64,000 nucleotides of DNA from Amnibacterium flavum (GCF_003097495.1 NZ_QEOP01000001.1:1488001-1552000), one strand, 5' to 3'; counted from the stretch's first letter, positions 41,447 to 49,521 are shown. The notes: generated by a model not told the origin, from the letters alone. Translations and numbers: made by a program.

Positions 41447-41857
41447 CTACTTCAGGAGGGCGAGAAGGATTCGGCGGAGTTCGCCCCGGTCGCCCTCGTC
41501 GATCCTGCCCATCATCGCCGAGAATTCGGCGGCGAGGGTTTCGAGCGCTTGGGCTCGGACCGCGCGCCCCTTCGCGGTCGTCGTGAGGCGGTGACGGCGG
41601 AGGTCGTCGGGGTCGATCTCGCGTTCGACGAGGCCCTTCTCCACGAGATTGCGCAGATACATCGTCACGCTCGCTTTGGGCAGCATGAGTTTCGCAGCGA
41701 GTTCTGCCGGGTAGGGGCTCTCGTCGATCTCGTCGAGGACGAAGAACTCCTTGGTCTCGATGCCGTGGAGCTCGAACTGCGGTTCGGCGGCGTTGAGGAC
41801 ACGGGTGAGCAGGCGCTGGTTGAGCTTCCACAGCAGCGCGCCGTCGTCCGCAGGCAT
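41447..41857 (-). CDS. MarR family transcriptional regulator
   Basis: A 136-residue winged-helix repressor: FVLDEIDESPYPAELAAKLM, LPKASVTMYLRNLVEKGLVE and wing DPDDLRRHRLTTTAKGRAV. No conserved cysteine. ATG 41857 is used because the residues upstream come from the operator region. Divergent from a hydrolase/DUF2255/FAD operon; palindromic GTACAG sites lie in the gap. Confidence 0.88.
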   Translation of the reverse strand: MPADDGALLWKLNQRLLTRVLNAAEPQFELHGIETKEFFVLDEIDESPYPAELAAKLMLPKASVTMYLRNLVEKGLVEREIDPDDLRRHRLTTTAKGRAVRAQALETLAAEFSAMMGRIDEGDRGELRRILLALLK

Positions 41858-41875
41858 AACCCCTCCGCGCAAGTG

Positions 41876-41905
41876 GTACAGTCTCATATTAGTACAGAAC
41901 TGTAC
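41876..41905. promoter_or_regulatory. MarR operator candidate (GTACAG/CTGTAC sites)
   Basis: GTACAGAACTGTAC (41892-41905) is a palindrome with only its AA centre unsymmetrical, and a further GTACAG half site is at 41876-41881. They lie between marR and the divergent hydrolase operon, where -35/-10 elements for both are expected. Confidence 0.6.
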
Positions 41906-41951
41906 AAGTTGAATCCCGAACCGGATCCGACAAATATCCCACACGGAGGTC

Positions 41952-42875
41952 ATGACCGACATGCCTCAGCGCATCTCGATCCCTCGCGGCTCCATTTCGC
42001 TCGCCGCTGATCTGTACCTACCTGACGGATTCGACGATTCCCTCGCGCATCCCGCGATCGTGGTCGCGACGCCGGGCAGCAGCGTCAAGGAGCAGATCGG
42101 CGCCAACTACGCCGCGCGGCTCGCTGCGAGAGGTTTCGTCGCTCTCACCTTCGATCCCGCTCATCAGGGCGAGAGCGGCGGCGAACCGCGCGATCTCGAA
42201 GACCCCTATCGGCGCGGAGAGGACATCTCCTACGCGGTCGATGCCCTCGGTGTTCTGCCCGGCGTCGATCCGCTCAGGATCGGCGCCCTCGGCATCTGCG
42301 CCGGCGGCGGATACGCCGTGCACACCGCGCGCACCGATCACCGCATTAAGGCGCTCGGAACCGTCGTCGCCAGCAACATCGGCGGCGCATTCCGTTCGTT
42401 CCTGACGGACGGTGCAGCTGTGGCCCTCGACGCTCTCGCTGCCGCTCGCACGGAGGAATCGGCGCGAGGCGAGTCCGACGTCGTCAACTGGTTGCCGGAC
42501 GCCCGAGGGGAGGCCGTGGCAGCCGGGATCACCGACATCGACCTCGCCCAAGCGATCGACTACTACCGGACGCCCCGAGGCGGTCACGGGAACTCGACCA
42601 ACCGACGACTCTCCCGCAGCGATTCCCTCATCCTCGGCTACGACGCTTTCCACCTCGTCGATCAGCTGCTCACCCAGCCTCTGCAGGTGATCATCGCCGA
42701 GCACAGGGGCAGCACCTTGCAGTACGAGGACGGGATGACGCTCTGGAACCTCGCGCCCAACCCGGTCGATCTGCTCGTGATCGAAGGGGCACGCCACGTC
42801 GACCTGTACGACCGACCCGAGTACGTCGGCCAAGCCGTCGAGCGCCTCACCGCCTTCTACCGCGACCACCTCTGA
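41952..42875 (+). CDS. Alpha/beta hydrolase with cysteine nucleophile (dienelactone hydrolase-like)
   Basis: A 307-residue hydrolase of the YcjY/dienelactone-hydrolase-like type. The nucleophile elbow is LGICAGGGYAVH with Cys116 where most such enzymes have Ser, as in dienelactone hydrolases (G-x-C-x-G-G). The oxyanion region is VVATPGSSVKEQIG, the acid is in the strand before DLLVIEGARHVDLYD, which also supplies the His. First gene of a three-gene operon opposite marR; MarR-controlled hydrolase plus flavin monooxygenase suggests breakdown of an aromatic or lactone compound (inference). Confidence 0.85.
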   Translation: MTDMPQRISIPRGSISLAADLYLPDGFDDSLAHPAIVVATPGSSVKEQIGANYAARLAARGFVALTFDPAHQGESGGEPRDLEDPYRRGEDISYAVDALGVLPGVDPLRIGALGICAGGGYAVHTARTDHRIKALGTVVASNIGGAFRSFLTDGAAVALDALAAARTEESARGESDVVNWLPDARGEAVAAGITDIDLAQAIDYYRTPRGGHGNSTNRRLSRSDSLILGYDAFHLVDQLLTQPLQVIIAEHRGSTLQYEDGMTLWNLAPNPVDLLVIEGARHVDLYDRPEYVGQAVERLTAFYRDHL

Positions 42876-42948
42876 GCATGGCACCGACAGGCCCGCTCGG
42901 GAGCGGAACGCCGATGCGCTGATCGGCTATCTCACTCAGACAGACGAT

Positions 42949-43284
42949 GTGACGATCGCGACAACCCTCGCAGCCGGTGGCGAGGTCCGCACCGAGATCT
43001 GGGCGGTCGTCGTCGACGGCGCAGGTTACATCCGCAACGGTTTCGGCGAATCGTCGAAATGGTACCGGCGCGCCCAACGCACGCACCGGGCCGCCTTCAT
43101 CGACGGCGACCGGCGCTTCGGGGTCACGATTGAGGACGTCCACGACGAGGCAACGCTGGAATCAGTCGATGACGCGTACAGGAGGAAGTACCGGGGCCCC
43201 GGTCTCAGCGCCGTCCTCTCATCGGGCACCCGCCGCTACACGATGAGGGTCGTCCCGCGCGCCGACACGGAGCTGGAGCCGTGA
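42949..43284 (+). CDS. DUF2255 family protein
   Basis: A 111-residue protein of the DUF2255 family: EIWAVVVDGAGYIRNGFGES, KWYRRAQRTHRAAFIDGD and DDAYRRKYRGPGLSAVLSS are the conserved blocks, with a small beta-barrel (FMN-binding-like) fold inferred. GTG 42949 is the first normal start, yet family-like residues (ALIGYLTQTDD) continue upstream to about 42919, where only CTG is available; the true start may be there. The stop overlaps the next gene by four bases. Confidence 0.75.
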   Translation: MTIATTLAAGGEVRTEIWAVVVDGAGYIRNGFGESSKWYRRAQRTHRAAFIDGDRRFGVTIEDVHDEATLESVDDAYRRKYRGPGLSAVLSSGTRRYTMRVVPRADTELEP

Positions 43285-44345
43285 GGGCGCCATCACCGCG
43301 AACGCGAGGGGAGGCGCTCGTGGTCGGAGGGTCACTCGCGGGGCTCATGACGGCGTCGACTCTCGCCCGCCGGGGTCTGGGGGTGACCGTGGTGGAACGT
43401 TCGGGCGACACCGGCAGAACCGGCGCCGCCCTGAGTGTCCCCGAAGGGTTGCTCGAACGGATCACCGGCCTGCGGTCCGAGCAATTGCCGCGCACACTCG
43501 CGCCCGGCGTCCAGAGCTGGTTCGCCGTGCACACCGCGCTCCACGCCGCGGCGGCAGCCGATCTCGGCATCCATTTCCGCGAGAACACCCGCGTGGTCGA
43601 GGTCGGACAGGACACCGACGCGGCGTGGGCGGTCACCGCCGAGGGTGAGCGGATACACGCGGACATACTCGTCGGCGCCGACGGCCACCGCAGTGTGACT
43701 CGACGGCACGTCGCACCCGACAAGTCCGATGCGCGGTACGCCGGCCAAGTTCTCTGGATCGGCGTCGCGGAAGAATCGGCGATCGGCAGCCGGGGATGGC
43801 CGGCGAGCGTCGCCTTCCAACACGGAGCGGGATACACCCTCATCGGGTACCCGCTCCCGGGTGCAGACGGCTCGACCGCTCCCGGTGCTCGTCGACTGGG
43901 GTGGGCCCTCTACGACTCGAGTCGCGACGACGTCCTGCGAGGAAGCGGCGCTCTCGTCGGTTCCGTGGTTCAACACACCCTCACCGCGCCCGAGATCCCC
44001 GAGCACACCTTCGAGGAACTCGCCCGCGATGCGCGGCGCGCGTTCAGTGGCACATGGCGGGATGCGATGGTCGACAGCATCCGACGACGCGCGGTCATCG
44101 GCACTCCCGTCGCCGAATACGTCCCGGACCGGCTCGTCCGAGGCCGGGTCGCGCTCGTCGGGGATGCGGCGCATGTCGCGAACCCGATGACCGGTCGTGG
44201 GTTCGCGGAATCGCTTCTCGACGCGGAATCGCTGGGGGCGGCGCTGAGCTCGAACCCGGGTCGAGGCGACCGCACCCGCGCTTTGCTGCATTACGAACTG
44301 GATCGCCTCGACGCTGTCCGCGAATTCGTCCGCTCCGGCCGCTAG
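43281..44345 (+). CDS. FAD-dependent monooxygenase (PHBH-like)
   Basis: A 354-residue flavoprotein of the para-hydroxybenzoate hydroxylase-like family. GxGxxG is changed to VVGGSLAGLMTASTLARRG; the second motif is ADILVGADGHRSVTRR (DG) and the third VALVGDAAHVANPMTGRG (GD, FAD ribityl). Such enzymes hydroxylate aromatics using NAD(P)H and oxygen. Slightly shorter than usual at the C-terminus. GTG 43281 overlaps the DUF2255 stop. Last gene of the MarR-linked operon. Confidence 0.87.
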   Translation: MRAPSPRTRGEALVVGGSLAGLMTASTLARRGLGVTVVERSGDTGRTGAALSVPEGLLERITGLRSEQLPRTLAPGVQSWFAVHTALHAAAAADLGIHFRENTRVVEVGQDTDAAWAVTAEGERIHADILVGADGHRSVTRRHVAPDKSDARYAGQVLWIGVAEESAIGSRGWPASVAFQHGAGYTLIGYPLPGADGSTAPGARRLGWALYDSSRDDVLRGSGALVGSVVQHTLTAPEIPEHTFEELARDARRAFSGTWRDAMVDSIRRRAVIGTPVAEYVPDRLVRGRVALVGDAAHVANPMTGRGFAESLLDAESLGAALSSNPGRGDRTRALLHYELDRLDAVREFVRSGR

Positions 44346-44390
44346 GCCACGCGACGCCTCGAAGAACCCGGCGTCGAGGGCAGCACGTGC

Positions 44391-45866
44391 TCACCAGCTC
44401 TCGCGGCGGGCCTCCTGGTCGACGACCGCGTCGCGGTCGGACAGGCGGCGCAATCCCGCCAGTGGTTGCGCCATCCGATGGTTGCCGCGCAGCACCGGCT
44501 CGGTACGGTCGAGGAAAGCCCAGTAGCCGGCGGTGAACGGACACGCGTTGTCACCGAGACGGACTTTCGGATCGAATCGGCAGCCTCCGCAGTAGTCCGA
44601 CATCTTCGAGATGTACGCGCCGCCCGCCGCATACGGCTTGGTCGCCACTACTCCGCCGTCGGCGTGCTGCGACATCCCGATGACGTTGACGGGCATGACC
44701 CAGGGCGTTCCGTCGACGAACATGTCGATGAACCAGTCGCTCAGTGCGACAGGGTCGTACCCGTGCTGCAGCGACCAGTTGCCGAGCACCATCAGACGCT
44801 GGATGTGATGAGCCCAGCCGTGCCGGCGCATCCCATCGATGGTCTCGTGAAGGCAGTTCGACTCAATCGCGTCGGCGTCGAGCGTGCGGAAGACCTCGGG
44901 CAGGGGTGCGTGCGCGTCGAGCGCGTTGCTCCGGGTCGGATAGGACTCGCCGAGGTGCCAGTAGAGGTGCCAGACGTAGTCGCGCCACCCCGCGATCTGG
45001 CGGGTGAATCCCTCCACGCTCGCCAAGGGCGCTCGCCCCGCGTGGTATTCGGCCACGACCCTGTCGATGACCTCGCGCGGATCGATCAGGCCGAGATTCA
45101 TGGGCGCGCTCAGCAATGAATGCGACATCGTCCAGTCGCCCGTGAGCATCGCATCCTCGAACGGTCCGAAATCGCCGAGCCGAGACTCGACGAAGTCGTC
45201 GAGACACCGAGCCGCCTCCGCCGCCGTCGCGGCGAACCGGCGAGGTCCGTCGTCACCGACGAGCGTCACGGAGCCTTCCGCCTGCCACCTGTCGAGATCG
45301 CGTCGCACCTCGTCGTCGATCTCGTGCTCCTCGGGCCACCACGGTGCCGGCAGACCGAGAGTCGCGGCGTTCTTGGGCGGCGGATAGCGGTTGTCGTGGT
45401 CGAAATTCCAGCGGCCGCCCTCCGGCTCCGGTCCGCGCATCAGGATCCCCGTGCGTTCGCGGACGGACCGGTAGAAGTCCTCGAGCAGCAGCCGGGCGTC
45501 GCCGCGGGCACCGGCCCACTCGGCGAACTCCTGCTCGCTCGTCACGAAGCCGCGGCTCGGCAGGACCTCGATGCCGTGCCGGCGGACGAATCGTCGCGCG
45601 CTCCACGAGGTGGGGTCGATCACTTCGAGGTCGTCGCGGCCCTCGATCACCTCGGCGTAGGTGTTCACCTGATGGAACTCGACCCGGTCGCCCAGCTCGG
45701 CCGCGCGATGGCGCATCGCGGACAGCAGCAGGTGAGCCTTCGCCCGGTGCATCGGGCGCCGCCCGAACACCGATCGCGCCTCGACGATCATCATCGGCCC
45801 GCCGTCGTCGAACAGCGGACCGAGCTGACCGGCGAAGATCCATCGCGTGCGCGCACTGCCCATCAT
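44391..45866 (-). CDS. Iron-sulfur bacterial cryptochrome/photolyase (PhrB-like)
   Basis: A 491-residue photolyase-related protein of the FeS-BCP group, which repairs (6-4) photoproducts with FAD, a lumazine-type antenna and a [4Fe-4S] cluster. The four cluster cysteines are visible: in ESNCLHETIDG (about 337), in DYCGGCRFDPK (about 425 and 428) and in GDNACPFTAGYW (about 441). FAD-contact regions include TMSHSLLSAPMNLGL and RLMVLGNWSLQHGYDP (as RLMVLGNW, HGYDP). The N-terminal ARTRWIFAGQLGPLFDD is also typical. ATG 45866. Stands alone, with repeats upstream. Confidence 0.93.
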   Translation of the reverse strand: MMGSARTRWIFAGQLGPLFDDGGPMMIVEARSVFGRRPMHRAKAHLLLSAMRHRAAELGDRVEFHQVNTYAEVIEGRDDLEVIDPTSWSARRFVRRHGIEVLPSRGFVTSEQEFAEWAGARGDARLLLEDFYRSVRERTGILMRGPEPEGGRWNFDHDNRYPPPKNAATLGLPAPWWPEEHEIDDEVRRDLDRWQAEGSVTLVGDDGPRRFAATAAEAARCLDDFVESRLGDFGPFEDAMLTGDWTMSHSLLSAPMNLGLIDPREVIDRVVAEYHAGRAPLASVEGFTRQIAGWRDYVWHLYWHLGESYPTRSNALDAHAPLPEVFRTLDADAIESNCLHETIDGMRRHGWAHHIQRLMVLGNWSLQHGYDPVALSDWFIDMFVDGTPWVMPVNVIGMSQHADGGVVATKPYAAGGAYISKMSDYCGGCRFDPKVRLGDNACPFTAGYWAFLDRTEPVLRGNHRMAQPLAGLRRLSDRDAVVDQEARRESW

Positions 45867-45925
45867 CAGAGGCTAGGCGCCACGACCGACGCGCCGCCGA
45901 GAGTCCGGTGACAGCCGCCTGCCGC

Positions 45926-46042
45926 CGCCCGTTGAGCGCAGCGAAACGAAGGCCTCCGCGATGCCGCTCGCCGCCGCCCGTTGAGCCCGCCGAAACGAAG
46001 GCCCGCCGCCCGCCCTCACACCTTCGCTTCGACGGGCTAACG
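45926..46042. repeat. Three dispersed repeats, one giving the stop codon of a neighbouring gene
   Basis: Copies 45926-45952 (CGCCCGTTGAGCGCAGCGAA then ACGAAGG), 45975-46001 (CGCCCGTTGAGCCCGCCGAA then ACGAAGG) and one reversed, 46021-46042 (CCTTCGCTTCGACGGGCTAA...). The reversed copy reaches into the end of the membrane-protein gene and contains its TAG stop (46037-46039, minus strand). The cluster lies between that gene and the photolyase start. Confidence 0.75.
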
Positions 46043-46408
46043 GTCGACGTTGAAGCTCAGCGCCGCGAGCAGCGGCAGGCAGGGCGTGAGGAGGGCGATG
46101 ACGAGCACGAGCGATCCACTGAACCGGAGGGGTCTCCTCCGTCCAACGAGCGCGACGAGCGCGACCATGAGGATTGCAGCGACGCCGGCGACGATTGCCG
46201 CTGCGATCAGCAGACCGCGGGACCCGGAGAGCTGGTCAGGGGTGGGAATGGTTCCGAAGAACGGCGCGATAGTGATAGCCGCCCCGAACCACAGGATCGC
46301 GACGGTGACGAGGGACGCGACCCAGACCAGCCAGGCGAGGACGAGGAGCGCACGCGCACGGAACGGTTCCTCGCGAGCAGGAGCACCCTGCGGATCGCTG
46401 TCAGTCAT
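46037..46408 (-). CDS. Hypothetical membrane protein with four TM segments
   Basis: A 123-residue membrane protein: ALLVLAWLVWVASLVTVAIL, FGAAITIAPFFGTIP, GLLIAAAIVAGVAAILMVAL and LVLVIALLTPCLPLLAALSF. The first 15 residues are polar and acidic. No family recognised. ATG 46408 (MTDSDPQ) is used. Its last codons and stop are part of a dispersed repeat copy, so the C-terminus may have been set by repeat insertion. Confidence 0.65.
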   Translation of the reverse strand: MTDSDPQGAPAREEPFRARALLVLAWLVWVASLVTVAILWFGAAITIAPFFGTIPTPDQLSGSRGLLIAAAIVAGVAAILMVALVALVGRRRPLRFSGSLVLVIALLTPCLPLLAALSFNVDR

Positions 46409-46484
46409 CGTCGCAACCAACCCACTGCTCCCGCGATCCACCCGCCCACTGAGCCTGTTGGGTCAGGATCCGGCTGTGCACCCC

Positions 46485-46514
46485 CGCCCATTGAGCGCAG
46501 CGAAATGAAGGGGG
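46485..46514 (+). repeat. Single dispersed repeat copy
   Basis: A near-perfect copy (CGCCCATTGAGCGCAGCGAA then ATGAAGGGG) identical in core to copy 1 at 31747. A degenerate second copy lies at 46443-46458 (CGCCCACTGAGCCTGT). They sit just past the stop of the DUF2277 gene. Confidence 0.8.
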
Positions 46515-46526
46515 TCTGGGGTCGCC

Positions 46527-46823
46527 TCAGGCCGCTGCCGTGCGGATGCGCACCTCGCGCTCCATGCGCTTCTCGTGCCGTTCCCGCCCCTTGATCGCCT
46601 CCACCTCGCGTGTCTTCGGCGGCGCGTTCGTCACCAGGCCGTCGAGGAGTCGCCTGGTCGCCTCGGAGATCTCGTCGATGGCTCGCTCGAACGCCTCGGC
46701 GTTGGCGCGAGAGGGCCGGGTCGAGCCGCTCACCTTGCGCACGAACTGGAGCGCGGCCTCGCGCACCTCGTCATCCGTGGTGGGCGGCTCGAAGTTGTGG
46801 AGGACGCGGATGTTGCGGCACAT
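46527..46823 (-). CDS. DUF2277 domain protein
   Basis: A 98-residue protein of the DUF2277 family, recognised by MCRNIRVLHNFEPPTTDDEV at the N-terminus, ALQFVRKVSGSTRPSRAN and EATRRLLDGLVTNAPPKTRE. Helical, basic C-terminus; conserved Cys2 and His9 are also seen. Function unknown. Downstream of a tRNA region, on the same strand. Confidence 0.88.
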   Translation of the reverse strand: MCRNIRVLHNFEPPTTDDEVREAALQFVRKVSGSTRPSRANAEAFERAIDEISEATRRLLDGLVTNAPPKTREVEAIKGRERHEKRMEREVRIRTAAA

Positions 46824-46921
46824 GCGGTGAGGATAAACCCCGGCCCCGGAAGTGCTCTAGCACTATCGGGTGCGCGCAAATGGCCCGCTTCCGCAGATCT
46901 GGCGGAACCGGGCCGTTTTCG

Positions 46922-46950
46922 TGCCCCCAGTAGGATTCGAACCTACGCCC
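46922..46950 (-). pseudogene. tRNA-Arg 3' fragment (T arm and acceptor end)
   Basis: The 29 bases that form the T arm and 3' acceptor strand of the tRNA-Arg gene at 47082-47153 are repeated here exactly. The match extends on the other side through the terminator hairpin (46875-46921 against 47035-47081, a few changes in loop and one stem base), giving a 76-base copy displaced by 160 bases. The anticodon and D arms and 5' acceptor strand are absent, so it cannot make a tRNA. Confidence 0.85.
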
Positions 46951-47037
46951 GGCGGCTCGGACGTCACGTCGCTTCGCGACGCGCCGTTACCGGCAGCCCG
47001 GGGCCCCGGGCGAGGTCTCCTACTACCGGGGACACGC

Positions 47038-47078
47038 AAATGGCCCGGTTCCGCGTTATCGGCGGAACCGGGCCATTT
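47038..47078. terminator. Terminator hairpin of tRNA-Arg
   Basis: AAATGGCCCGGTTCCGC (47038-47054) pairs fully with 47062-47078 across a seven-base loop. It directly follows the 3' end of the leftward tRNA gene. The duplicate at 46878-46918 has one mismatched pair and a different loop. Confidence 0.8.
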
Positions 47079-47081
47079 TCG

Positions 47082-47153
47082 TGCCCCCAGTAGGATTCGA
47101 ACCTACGCCCCTGCCTCCGGAGGGCAGTGCTCTATCCCCTGAGCTATGGGGGC
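47082..47153 (-). tRNA. tRNA-Arg(CCG)
   Basis: A complete 72-base cloverleaf on the minus strand: acceptor GCCCCCA/TGGGGGC with discriminator A, D stem GCTC/GAGC, anticodon stem CTGCC/GGCAG with loop CTCCGGA (anticodon CCG, reads CGG), a four-base variable loop GGGC, and T stem GTAGG/CCTAC with loop TTCGAAT. CCA is not encoded. Followed by a strong hairpin terminator. Confidence 0.95.
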
Positions 47154-47229
47154 TCGTGGGACCGGTCCAGGTTAGCAGGACGGCCCGGCCTCTCCCGCCG
47201 CTCCCACTCGGCCGATCTAGGCTCACGCC

Positions 47230-47913
47230 ATGGCAGACATGCACGACCCCCGCAGCTGGCGCGAACGACTCGGCGCGCTCTCGATGCCGACGACCGACGC
47301 TCCGGAGTTCGATGCGACGGCAGCCCCGGAGGATCCGCTGGCGCTCGCCTCCGACTGGATCCGGACGGCCATCGAGGGGGGAGCGGCCGCTCCCCATGCG
47401 ATGACGCTCGCCACGGTCGCGCCCGACGGGCAGCCCACCGCTCGCACCGTTCTGCTGCACGACTTCGAGCCGGGCGGCGATGCGCCCTACTTCGAGTTCG
47501 CCAGCAACGCCGACAGCCCGAAGGGTGTCGACCTCGCCGATGACCCGCGCGCCGCGCTGGTCTTCCACTGGCGCGAACAGCATCGGCAGATCCGGATCAC
47601 CGGCTTGGTCTCCTCAGCGCCCGCCGAACAGAACGCCGCCGACTTCCGCCAGCTCTCCACGCGGGCGAAAGCGGCGACGATCGCGATCCGCCAGAGCGCA
47701 CCTCAGCCACCCGAGGACGAGGTCGACCGGCTGCTCGACGAGGCCGGGCAGCTGCTCGCCCGCGAGCCGGAGTTCGCCCCGGAGAGCTGGACCCTGTTCC
47801 GCGTCGCGCCCACGGCGATCGAGTTCTGGCAGGGGCAGCCGCGCTCGCCGCAGCAGCGGCTGCTCTACAGGTCGGCGGCCGCCGGTTGGACGCATGAACT
47901 CCTCTGGCCCTGA
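47230..47913 (+). CDS. pdxH: Pyridoxamine 5'-phosphate oxidase
   Basis: A 227-residue FMN enzyme that oxidises pyridoxine/pyridoxamine 5'-phosphate to PLP, the last salvage step. Blocks: PHAMTLATVAPDGQPTARTV and LLHDFEP (substrate/FMN binding), FHWREQHRQIRITG, and the C-terminal signature FWQGQPRSPQQRLLYR ending WTHELLWP. Actinobacterial N-terminus is a little longer than in E. coli. TAGGCT at 47218-47223 sits six bases before ATG 47230, so it is probably leaderless. Confidence 0.93.
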   Translation: MADMHDPRSWRERLGALSMPTTDAPEFDATAAPEDPLALASDWIRTAIEGGAAAPHAMTLATVAPDGQPTARTVLLHDFEPGGDAPYFEFASNADSPKGVDLADDPRAALVFHWREQHRQIRITGLVSSAPAEQNAADFRQLSTRAKAATIAIRQSAPQPPEDEVDRLLDEAGQLLAREPEFAPESWTLFRVAPTAIEFWQGQPRSPQQRLLYRSAAAGWTHELLWP

Positions 47914-48000
47914 CTCGAGCCGGGCCGTAGGACTCGTGGTACGAGCGGGCGTCCGCGATACGTCGTCCGCGCCGTGCCCGCCCGTGCCTCGAGACCGGCA

Positions 48001-48663
48001 TCACATGTCGCGGTAGCGCTTCGCCTCCGCGAGGTGCTGGGTGAGCTGGGCGGCGTCGTCGCGCGCCCCGTAGCCCGGGGTGTCGCGCTGGATTCGCCAG
48101 CCGTCGGCGAGTGAACCCGCGTCGACGACGTCGAAGCCGAACGAGTCGATCAGGGCAGCCGCGGTGGCCTTCGCGTCGGCGTCATCGCCCGCGACGACGA
48201 GCGCGCGTCGACCCGTCGTGCCGGAAGGGGAGCCGTCGGTGGTCAAGTCGCCGAAGCCGATGTGGTTGAAGGCCTTCACGACCTTCGATGAGGGGAGGCG
48301 GCGCTGCAGGAGCTCCGACACGGTGGTGGACTCGTCGTCCAGCTCCGCGATGTGCCCATCGCGCTGGGGGTAGTAGTTGTTCGTATCGATGACGACCTTG
48401 CCGGCCAGCTCCTCGACGGGCAGGGAGTCGAGCGCCTTCAGCGGGACGGTCACGACGACGACGTCAGCCGCGGCGGCAGCCTCAGCCGGGGTGCCCGCCG
48501 ATGCGCTGGAACCGAGCTCGGAGACGAGGTCGGCCAGGGTCTCGGGTCCGCGCGAATTGCTGACGACCACCGAGTAGCCGTTCGCCACCGCCAGACGAGC
48601 CAACTGGCCTCCGATGAGCCCTGCTCCGATGGTGCCGATGGTCTTCACATTCGAGTTGGTCAT
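48001..48663 (-). CDS. NADP oxidoreductase coenzyme F420-dependent family protein
   Basis: A 220-residue Rossmann protein related to F420-dependent NADP reductase (Fno): TIGTIGAGLIGGQLARLAVA is the NADP loop, SNSRGPETLADLVSELG the 2'-phosphate region (Ser-Asn-Ser-Arg), then VVVTVPLKALDSLP and KAFNHIGFGDL. Whether it uses F420 cannot be read from the sequence; many relatives are plain NADP-dependent reductases. Separate gene, convergent with pdxH. Confidence 0.87.
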   Translation of the reverse strand: MTNSNVKTIGTIGAGLIGGQLARLAVANGYSVVVSNSRGPETLADLVSELGSSASAGTPAEAAAAADVVVVTVPLKALDSLPVEELAGKVVIDTNNYYPQRDGHIAELDDESTTVSELLQRRLPSSKVVKAFNHIGFGDLTTDGSPSGTTGRRALVVAGDDADAKATAAALIDSFGFDVVDAGSLADGWRIQRDTPGYGARDDAAQLTQHLAEAKRYRDM

Positions 48664-48717
48664 ACAGCCCGGGAACCCGGCCCTCGCCTGTCATATTCCC
48701 GTGCCATCATGGCTCGC

Positions 48718-49518
48718 ATGAAGCGCACGGTATCCGCACACCTCGAATTCAACATCGACTCGCGCGCCAACCTCGTCTTCTCCATCGCCGCGGCCCTTCC
48801 CGACGAGGGGGTCGCGCTCGACGAACGGATCTCGTTCGTCAAGGACGGCGAGCCCATCGAGCCCATCGAGATCGCCGACCTGCACCGCACACGACTGCAC
48901 CAGCTCATCTCCGAGCCCGGTGTTCTCGTCGTCGACTACTGGGCCGAGGTCACCGGGCAGAGCGGGCCGCCGGCTGTGGCACCCCTCGACCTCATCACCT
49001 ACCTCCGTCCGAGCCGCTACGCGGAATCGGACGCTCTCCTCCCGACCGCCCAGGCCGAGTTCTCCGGATTGACCGGGCGCGACCTGCTCACCGGCGTCAG
49101 CTCGTGGGTCGGCTCGCACCTGCGCTACGTGCCCGGATCCAGTCAGCCCACCGACGGTGCCCGCGAGACCCTGCTCGACAGGCGGGGAGTGTGCCGCGAC
49201 TACGCGCACCTCTGCGTCGCCCTGCTGCGCGCGCTCGACGTGCCCGCCCGCCTCGTGTCGGTCTACGCACCCGGCCTCTCGCCCATGGACTTCCACGCGG
49301 TCTGCGAGGCCTACGTCGATGACGCATGGCACGTGGTCGACGCGACAGCGCTCGCGCCTCGCCAGACGCTGCTGCGCATCGCCACCGGGCGCGACGCCGC
49401 CGACACCGCGTTCCTCACCAGCCACTGGGGGAACGTCACGGTCCGGTCGATGGAGGTCACCGCGACCGTCGACGAGCTGCCCTACGACGACGTGCGAGAC
49501 TTCGTCTCCCTGGGCTGA
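48718..49518 (+). CDS. Transglutaminase-like domain protein
   Basis: A 266-residue cysteine-fold protein. The N-terminal half is the bacterial transglutaminase N-domain (beta rich, MKRTVSAHLEFNIDSRANLV). The catalytic triad is complete: Cys about 158 in GVCRDYAHL, His about 193 in MDFHAVCEAYV and Asp about 208 in WHVVDATAL. Bacterial members act as proteases or amidases on peptides or cyclic peptides. ATG 48709 is an alternative start. No signal peptide, so it is cytosolic. Confidence 0.88.
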   Translation: MKRTVSAHLEFNIDSRANLVFSIAAALPDEGVALDERISFVKDGEPIEPIEIADLHRTRLHQLISEPGVLVVDYWAEVTGQSGPPAVAPLDLITYLRPSRYAESDALLPTAQAEFSGLTGRDLLTGVSSWVGSHLRYVPGSSQPTDGARETLLDRRGVCRDYAHLCVALLRALDVPARLVSVYAPGLSPMDFHAVCEAYVDDAWHVVDATALAPRQTLLRIATGRDAADTAFLTSHWGNVTVRSMEVTATVDELPYDDVRDFVSLG

Positions 49519-49521
49519 GCT

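Noticed and set aside
46875-47034. A second complete tRNA gene upstream of tRNA-Arg
   Set aside because: Only the T arm and 3' acceptor strand are present; no matching 5' acceptor strand or anticodon arm can be folded.
46921-47150. Open frames beginning with a VPPVGFEPT-like peptide around the tRNA region
   Set aside because: This peptide is the known false translation of tRNA antisense sequence; these are not genes.
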